Source of the DNA: Andrena cerasifolii
Taxonomy: Eukaryota; Arthropoda; Insecta; Hymenoptera; Andrenidae
Direction of reading: 5' to 3'
NCBI RefSeq assembly: GCF_050908995.1
Contig: NC_135123.1
Location: forward strand, 12,338,001-12,402,000
Length of the DNA stretch: 64,000 nt
The position numbers and the translations under genes are program-made. Positions 57,329 to 64,000 of the stretch are shown one piece after another. Position 1 is the first letter of the stretch, and each line of letters opens with the position of its first letter. Below the pieces are notes generated by a model. The model searched no databases. It worked only from the letters and a program-made list of their open reading frames with translations, and was not told the DNA's origin.

Positions 57329-59578
57329 TTTCCGCGTGAGGCGTCGACACCTGAGATAAGGAACGTCTGTTAAGGGTACATGGATCCGAGTCTAATAAGC
57401 TTCTCTCGGTTTCTGCGAGATAGATATCGGCGAGCGCGCCGGTATTCCGTGCGACCGCGCGGCTGATTTACAAGTATTCTGGCCCGCAGATCGGCCGACC
57501 CTTGGGAAAATTATCGTTGGCAAGAATTCGCGCGAAAAAAAAACGTGACTCCGCGAGCCATTCTGCGGTGCGCTTTCCACCGCGATGTCGCGAAAATCGA
57601 GCAGCGAAAAATTTCGCTACCTTTTGCTATAACTTCGGGGATGAATTCTACGTAGAGAAATTATTGAACAAACTGCTCGTTCCCACATTGCGATAGAGCG
57701 AACTCGCTGAGCTTAATATTCTCGTATTTGCTTCTTAAAACACGGCAATCGACTAACGTTATGCTCGCAGTCGGGTGTTCATCTCGAGGAAACGTGATTG
57801 GGTTCGAAACGTTGGAAATATCACCGCGTCAAGATGTCCGTGTTCGGCGGGCAGCTTGTAAATCGTGCCGCGTAACGTGCGCAGAAATTAACGACGCTTT
57901 CAGCGAATCGTTATCCGCTCCCGCCTGTCTGCGCTATGTTTTATAGCGTTACAAACTTCGGGCGTGCATTATCGCGAGCCGTTCGATATCTTTGCACTTT
58001 GTATTTCCCAATCAATCGCGGCGGTACTGCGCCGGCGACTTTTTCGGGTAAACAGTTATTCTTTGCGATGCAACGGCGCTTGCAACTAAATCGGTGCATC
58101 GGGATCACACATTGCTGCTCTTTTCGCAATTGAAGATAGAGCTGCGCTTCCAAGATACCAGTGAAAGAGATTACTGGGTTCATTCAACGCCTCTCCTCTG
58201 TTGAGTCTTTAAAAAAAAAAAACAGACGCAAAATGACGACACATTCCCATCGAGCTCAAAACCACCCCTTTACCTTCGTCGCAAGAATATTCAATTCGTC
58301 GTTGAAAAATGCTGCTCAGCTTTCCTTCCGAAATTCCACGGTTTCCGGCAATTAGCGAAACAGGGTGTCGAACGGCGCCGAGGATAATCGCCTGGGCAGA
58401 ATCGATCGGGGAACCCACCCTCGTCCCTCGTTCGAGCTAATATCAGCTCATAAAAAAAAATCGTGTTATCCGTCGACGCGTGCTAGCTTACACGTTGCAT
58501 CCGTTTTGCCAGCGATCAGAGTGAAACGGAGGGTCGAGGGGAGAAAGAGAGGGCTGTGTAAAACGGGGGTTGGGGGCGGTCGGTGGGGAAACGAAACAGA
58601 GTCTCGGTACGAGCGTCAGCAGCCAATTCACGGTGCCAGATAGCATCGAATATTTTTCGAGCGAATGTTAGCGAACGCGAGCGAAAAAAAGGAAGAGCCG
58701 TGGGGTGGCTCGCGACGAACAGGGGTGGGGGGGGGGGAGGTGGTCGGGAACGCGGAAAGGGGGCTGAAGTGGGGTGGGAGGTTAAAAGGCCTGGTCCGAA
58801 GTTTTCGACAATAACCAGCGGCTGGCTGGCCGTTATTGAATTTTTATTGGCGACGACGAGTCAATTTGCGATTAAACCCGCGAGCGCCGGCTCGACACGA
58901 GTTCGACAGTTCGTTTAAAGAAGAGATGTTTCTCGTTTCCCTCCCCTTTCTTCCATTTCGACGGAAGACAGCTCGATCGTCGACCAACGCGCGACTTCCT
59001 GGGAGGCTGGGGAACGGTGGGAGACGGTGATCCCAGGGATGGACGAGCCACTTTTGGAGACGTGGAAATTATTACGTCCGTCAGGAGGATCCCGGGGATG
59101 ATTGCTCCGTGGATTTCGCGTTTGGAGATATTGACGTCTGGCCCTCGGAGTCGCGACGTGGGTGGCTGCAGTCTTTGATCGTTGGATGATATGATTCGTA
59201 CGGAGGTCGAGGAGTCGCGCTGGAGAAAAGAAAATCTGCTTTCCGCAGAAGCTGCAGAGGCTTCTTGGCTCCTCATCAATAAGAAAACCTTGAAGACACG
59301 TCGTCATGAAGTACGTCCATTGAACGATCTATAATTTGTTCCTCGATAAGCTGGTGTAGTTTTACCTAGAAACAGTGAGGAGGGTCTTGAGGAAGGTTCC
59401 CCATTCTCGAGGCCCCGTTCAAAGTGAAGACGTCCTGCCACGTGTTCGAGGAGGTACCGTATATCCTTTCCAGGCTGTTGAAGGAAGCTAGGAATGACTT
59501 ACCACGCTCGAGAACCGGAAGGAGCACGTGCAGACTTAATGGATTCTTCGCGTACGGTACTTAAACAGTTGTTGCGTA

Positions 59579-59631
59579 AGAGGGACGATTCTCACCTGTC
59601 GTTACGTAGGGTGAACACGTGTCCGAGGGGG
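59579..59631 (+). repeat. E-box-containing direct repeat, copy 1
   Basis: This copy starts AGAGGGACGATTCTCACCTG, continues GTCGTTAC, and includes GTGAACACGTGTCCG. It holds two E-boxes, CACCTG and CACGTG, separated by about 18 bases. It matches 59924-59975 with one indel and a handful of substitutions. Confidence 0.7.
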
Positions 59632-59923
59632 TGGGAACGAACTTCCACGCGTGATAGAACTTGCAGCATGGTCGTTCCGAGGGGAGCAATCCTCCAAACG
59701 ATATTATCCTTTCCCCTGCTAGGCCCTGTGCGCGACTAGAAATTTTATTTCTGAATTAATGGTTAAACTGGTTCAGGAGGCTTGGAGGAACTTGTTAATG
59801 CAACTTTATTTGAAATATCTTAAGCGCATCGCAATCATTCCTCGATAAAATGTTTTCAGTACAGTAGTTGAAGCAATTCGTTCGCAACTGTTCAAAACAG
59901 TCCGTCCATCGAACGGGCTTTCG

Positions 59924-59975
59924 AGAGGGTCGATCCTCACCTGTCGTCACAAAAGGGTGGACACGTGTCCGGGGG
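59924..59975 (+). repeat. E-box-containing direct repeat, copy 2
   Basis: This copy starts AGAGGGTCGATCCTCACCTG and includes GTGGACACGTGTCCG. It lies 345 bp downstream of copy 1 in the same orientation. Both E-boxes are intact while bases between them have changed, so the conserved part coincides with the binding-site-like words. It could equally be a decaying local duplication. Confidence 0.7.
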
Positions 59976-60207
59976 TTGAAACCGGCGTATTAACACGAGT
60001 GAGGGATGAACCGTGCCTCGTCGACCTCCTGACACGATCGTTCAACGGCGTTAGATCACTCTTGACGGGATTCCTGCTTGTTTTTCGCGCGGCATGATGC
60101 TTTCCCGAAGAGGAAAAAGCTGGGAAAAGCTACTTCCTGCAGTGTACGGAATCGATATCAGTGTATCACGCTGGTATACTACAAGACACGAAATCTCACT
60201 TGCAAAT

Positions 60208-60839
60208 GGGACATTCCATGCGAACTCGGACAGATTTCGGAGTAAGTTTTCGTAGATTGCTGAAATTTGAATATGTCGTAGTCTTTAGTGATATTTAAAC
60301 GTACCTCAAAGGATTTTTCGAAATTTTGAAAAATGTCGATTTTACAGCTGTTTGAATTTAAGTGCTAACTTTTTTTCAATACATTATAGAATCCTGTATA
60401 AGAATATCAGGTATAGCCGCAATTTTAAAATGTCCATATTTTTTAAAATTTGTCCATCAAGGGAAGGATAGAACTATATTCTCCTTTTTTAGATTTTTAA
60501 AATCGCGCCCGATGTTAAAAACCTGCATTTGTTTAAAATAATTGCACAAAAATGGTTCAAATTTTTTTTTTAAACTGAAATAATTTTTTCTTAAAACTTC
60601 AATGTCTTCTCTATAAGCACCGTAAAGCTTATCTCCATCCGTTTAATACTTCCATAGCTATAATGTATTGAAAAAAAGTTAGCACTTAACTTCAAACAGC
60701 TGTAAAATCGACATTTTTCAAAATTTCGAAAAATCCTTTGAGGTACGTTTAAATATCGCCAAAGACTACAACATATTCAAATTTTAACAATCTACGAAAA
60801 CTTACTCCGAAATCTGTCCAAGTTCGCTTGAAATGTCCC
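60208..60839. mobile_element. Copy B of the GGG-ended 4-bp-duplication family (632 bp)
   Basis: The inverted ends start GGGACATTCCATGCGAACT (left) and, read inward, GGGACATTTCAAGCGAACT (right). They match for about 190 bases through GGAGTAAGTTTTCGTAGATTG and ACAGCTGTTTGAA. AAAT lies immediately outside both ends (60204-60207 and 60840-60843), a perfect 4-bp duplication. The internal GAATATCAGGTATAGCCGC (near 60402) is the reverse complement of the module inside copy A. No transposase frame. Confidence 0.9.
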
Positions 60840-60843
60840 AAAT

Positions 60844-63800
60844 ATTACAAATTCAATGAATCGTTGAAAGAGGAATGAAGCTATTTATTTCTGTCTATAT
60901 CTAAGGCCATACAAGCCTTGTAACAGTAATTTCAATATTTATCACCATAAAATAGACCTCGTACCTTATCACACATCTATCGGAATTCTACGCAGTATCT
61001 ATCACCTGTATTTCATCCTGTCTGCAACACTTCTGACTTGTCATCTAATTTCTCAGCGACCTTTAACATCAGCGCCCCGAATTTACTATTCCACTCTGTA
61101 TTCGTAATTTCTCCCGCTAATCGTCGAGCGAATCGCAGTACCCGATCTTCCACTCTTCTGCGACGGTTTCGCAACTTCCGGTGGCATCCAGCCTTAGCTC
61201 GGCCCCTCGAGCGTGGCGTCCTTAAAAGGTTGGCGGCTCCGTGTCTCTTGGAGTCGTTCTGCTTCGCTGTTAATGGCTTAATGGCCAGTCGATGTCCAGC
61301 ACGAACGGGTCGACATTTCACGCTGGCGTCACCAATACACGGTACAATTGCACGCACTTCCGAGCTCCTTTGCCCGTGGTCGGCACCCGTGGCGACCGGT
61401 ATCGCGAAACGGCCGCTGATAACGGGCCAGTGCTTTTTTATCTTATCGCGCGCACGGAAACCCTCGTTTCGCCATCGCGTCGCGGCTCGTCGTCGGCTTC
61501 TTCTTCGCCGTGCGCCACCTCTCTCCTCGTCGTCCTTCCGCCGCTGACGGACAGTGGGTCCATTTATTCGCGAAATGCCAAGGCCGAGGGAAAGATCGAC
61601 GATCCGGGGTGGACGGAGGTCGCGACGATCTAACGAACGCGTGGATCTCCGGCGGCCTGACGCCTGAACGTCGCTCGGGAACGATTTCTGACGAACTCTG
61701 GCGTGGATTGGAAAATGCTATGGAGCTTTAGGAATGATGTATCTGTGGCATTGGACATATCTGTGCTTTTCTTGAAAGGACAACTCGTTTTTGTGACGGC
61801 AGCAAGGTTTTATTAAAGACCCTGAAGACCAGTCTCCTAATCGCCAAGCATACCACTTATTCCTATAACGTTTCCTAACCACGGTGGTAGTGATCGATCG
61901 ATGTGATTCTTGTTGAAATTAATGGTAGAAGGAATCTGCCAGGAACGGAAGCAAAAGTCCTGAGAGAACGGATCGCCAGATCCCGATCGTTGGCCAGTTG
62001 AGCGGGGCTCGAAAGAGTCCTCGAGATAGGAAGCGATCCTCGTAGAGGTTGATCGACGATTTGTCAAAGTCTTTCCGCGTGACGTAGGAGGTGGACGGCG
62101 AGGAGGACAATGCCGTCTCTCGCTGGACCGATATTTAACGTTGCACCGCAAAAACCGTACGTCGACCTCTGGCTTCGATGTACCGGGCAAAAACTCCACC
62201 CTCCACTTGGCCATCGTATCTGCTTCTTCTCCGCGGAGAAATTCTGCGCCCGCGTAATCCATTAATATCCGCGAGCAGCGTTCAAAAAGAGGACAGCATG
62301 CGGAGATAAAATTAGGGTTGAACAGCCCCAAACACAATCTTTTCGCCCTGGACGCTCCGCGATCCCTCCGCTGAAAATTAAATTCATCCACGGGCAGAAT
62401 GAAGCCAAGCCCCGACACCCCGCGGAGGCATAACTCTCACCCGCCCCCGGCTCGTAACGCCGCACCCCCCGCGGTGTGCCAGCGAGCAGCGAAAAGCCAG
62501 CGTCGCTATCGGGACGTTCCCAGACGTTGCGTGGCGTCCAGGTGCACAGGGGTCGGTTCTTTTCGCATTAAAAAAGCCGCAGCCTCCGCGATAGTCGTTC
62601 TGACGTGTATATCCTCGGCCGCAGATGTGGCAAAACCCCGAGAGCAGCCGGCACCGAAGTTCTCCGATAGCCTGATGGTCATTTCTCATTTGCGTAATCT
62701 CCGTGCGCGCGCGCCACCCTCCCTGCGCCCTCCTCCGCCCTGCTCGTCGTTGTCCTGCTCACGAATAGAACGGAGAAATAGAGAGGGAGGTAAGGGGGGG
62801 AGGATGAGATAGAAGAGGGGCCAGAGATGGTGTTCCGCGAGCTCCGGGGGGTTGGCGTAAGCGACCGTTTGTTCCGCGAGAGGGTGGTGGTTTTGACGAG
62901 GTGAACTCTGCCCTAATCGCCGTGGCTGCGAACGCGGCGCCTCCACCGGGCAAGCTAATCGTAATTGCGCGCCACGATAAAAAGTGTCCGGCTCTTTTTC
63001 ACCCGTCCCGAGCGCACCGGAGGGCAATGCTGGACGATGACGAAGCGCGCGCTTGCGACCAGCCGCGGGTATCTCGCCCCCGTCGACTGATGTGCGGGCG
63101 TAATCGACCTCGAAACGCCGCTGTCCCATGATTCAGCTGCTGAGGCAAGTGTCTCCGTCGAACGGGGCCCTATGGTCGAGTCTCTGATGGAGTTTTTTCA
63201 GCAGTCGGATCGTGGACGTTTCGAGGAATTTCGTGGTCCCCGGTACCTACTTAGTATCCGCGAACGATTCCTGCGGCAGCCTGAGTTCCGTAGAAACAGC
63301 TGAAGACCTGCCGCGGTAAGCCTGGAATGATCCGCGCGTTTACGAATCAACGGCCGTGACTCTGACACGACTGACACGAGCTATCCCCGTTCATCTCCTC
63401 GGACAGATGAGAGCAGCAGCGAGATAAAAGGATACGAGAGCGAGAGAGACGGGAAGAGGTGCGGGCTATCTCTCGCGTCGTCTAGACTCGAAGAGCCGTT
63501 CCTGGATTTTCTCCCCCGGGACCCTCGGCACACTCTGGCGCAGGCAGGCGGGGAGGAATACGAGAGAATCTTGCGAGACAGTGAGGCCACTGTTGGGATC
63601 TCTTTCCTCTCCCTCCGCCAACGCCTCGAGGATCTTAACGAATAAGATAACACGGCGCCAGGGAGCTCTCCTCACTGCGCTGCTCGATTTCTGTGTTCCT
63701 CCGGGTACTCGAGGAGACGGTCACCGACACCGCGTCGATCATCCATCCCCTGACCCTGTTCAGACAGTCTCCACCGCGGCGATTACGCGGAATCTCTAGT

Positions 63801-64000
63801 CCCTTCGCCGTTTTTTCGCGCCTCTGCTCCCTTCTGCTTCACTCTGATTGACGGAGCTGCGAAGCCATCGGTGATAACTCCATCTTCATCATGTACTGCT
63901 GGATCAATTGCTTCGCGACTTCGTGGGTGGTGTATGGTACTCTCGCTTCAGAATCCGGATGGACTTGAGAGTTCGCGTCTACACTGTTCTTACTTCTTCA
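60844..64000. other. Gene-free CpG-rich spacer
   Basis: After a short AT-rich stretch to about 61020, the sequence is CpG-rich with long overlapping low-information frames on both strands. No exon, RNA gene or transposon end recognised. Confidence 0.5.

Larger units (their letters stand above)
57066..60203. other. Gene-free spacer
   Basis: No exon recognised. Contains a perfect 10-bp hairpin at 57301-57328, a G-run at about 58726-58737 and the E-box direct repeats listed separately. Confidence 0.5.

Overview
This window reads as non-coding chromosomal DNA from an insect nuclear genome. An ant, bee or wasp is my best guess. That rests on the high CpG content of the single-copy background and on the mix of small DNA transposons; no gene here identifies the species. 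I find no bacterial signatures, no tRNA gene, no CRISPR array and no convincing multi-exon protein gene. The open frames are mostly arginine- and serine-rich by-products of CpG-rich sequence.

Layout: a GC- and CpG-rich background, rich in GATA, homeodomain-like and octamer-like words, is interrupted by short AT-rich islands. Most islands resolve into non-autonomous DNA transposons with recognisable ends. They are: a Transib-like element with 5-bp CGGAG flanks (2136-2522); four hAT-type elements with 8-bp flanks (3775-4449, 6923-7118, 10225-10297, 14382-14964); two TA-flanked elements (8731-9607, 18500-18788); an internally deleted mariner with a broken transposase (37832-38544) and a 99-bp mariner end-to-end remnant (54398-54496); a TTAA-flanked element (51009-51333); an inverted-repeat element with many internal copies of its end motif (45607-46285); and four members of one family with GGG ends (11005-11421, 49092-50057, 56540-57061, 60208-60839), three of which have identical 4-bp flanks. 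A 5S rRNA-like pseudogene or 5S-derived element lies at about 26748-26835.

The most informative non-transposon signal is at 52187-52222 on the + strand: a TACTAAC branch-point word, a T-rich tract and CAG joined directly to GTAAGT. This is the arrangement of a recursive splice site (ratchet point) of very long insect introns. Two further GTAAGT words follow within about 105 bases. Together with the absence of exons, it suggests that at least part of the window lies inside a very long intron transcribed left to right. This is inference and needs RNA data.

Other items are an unexplained pair of 58-bp direct repeats (17278/17914), a pair of direct repeats carrying CACCTG and CACGTG E-boxes (59579/59924), a strong GC-rich hairpin (40076-40129), and weak candidates for one small exon and one small ORF. 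I see no complete novel multi-gene system.
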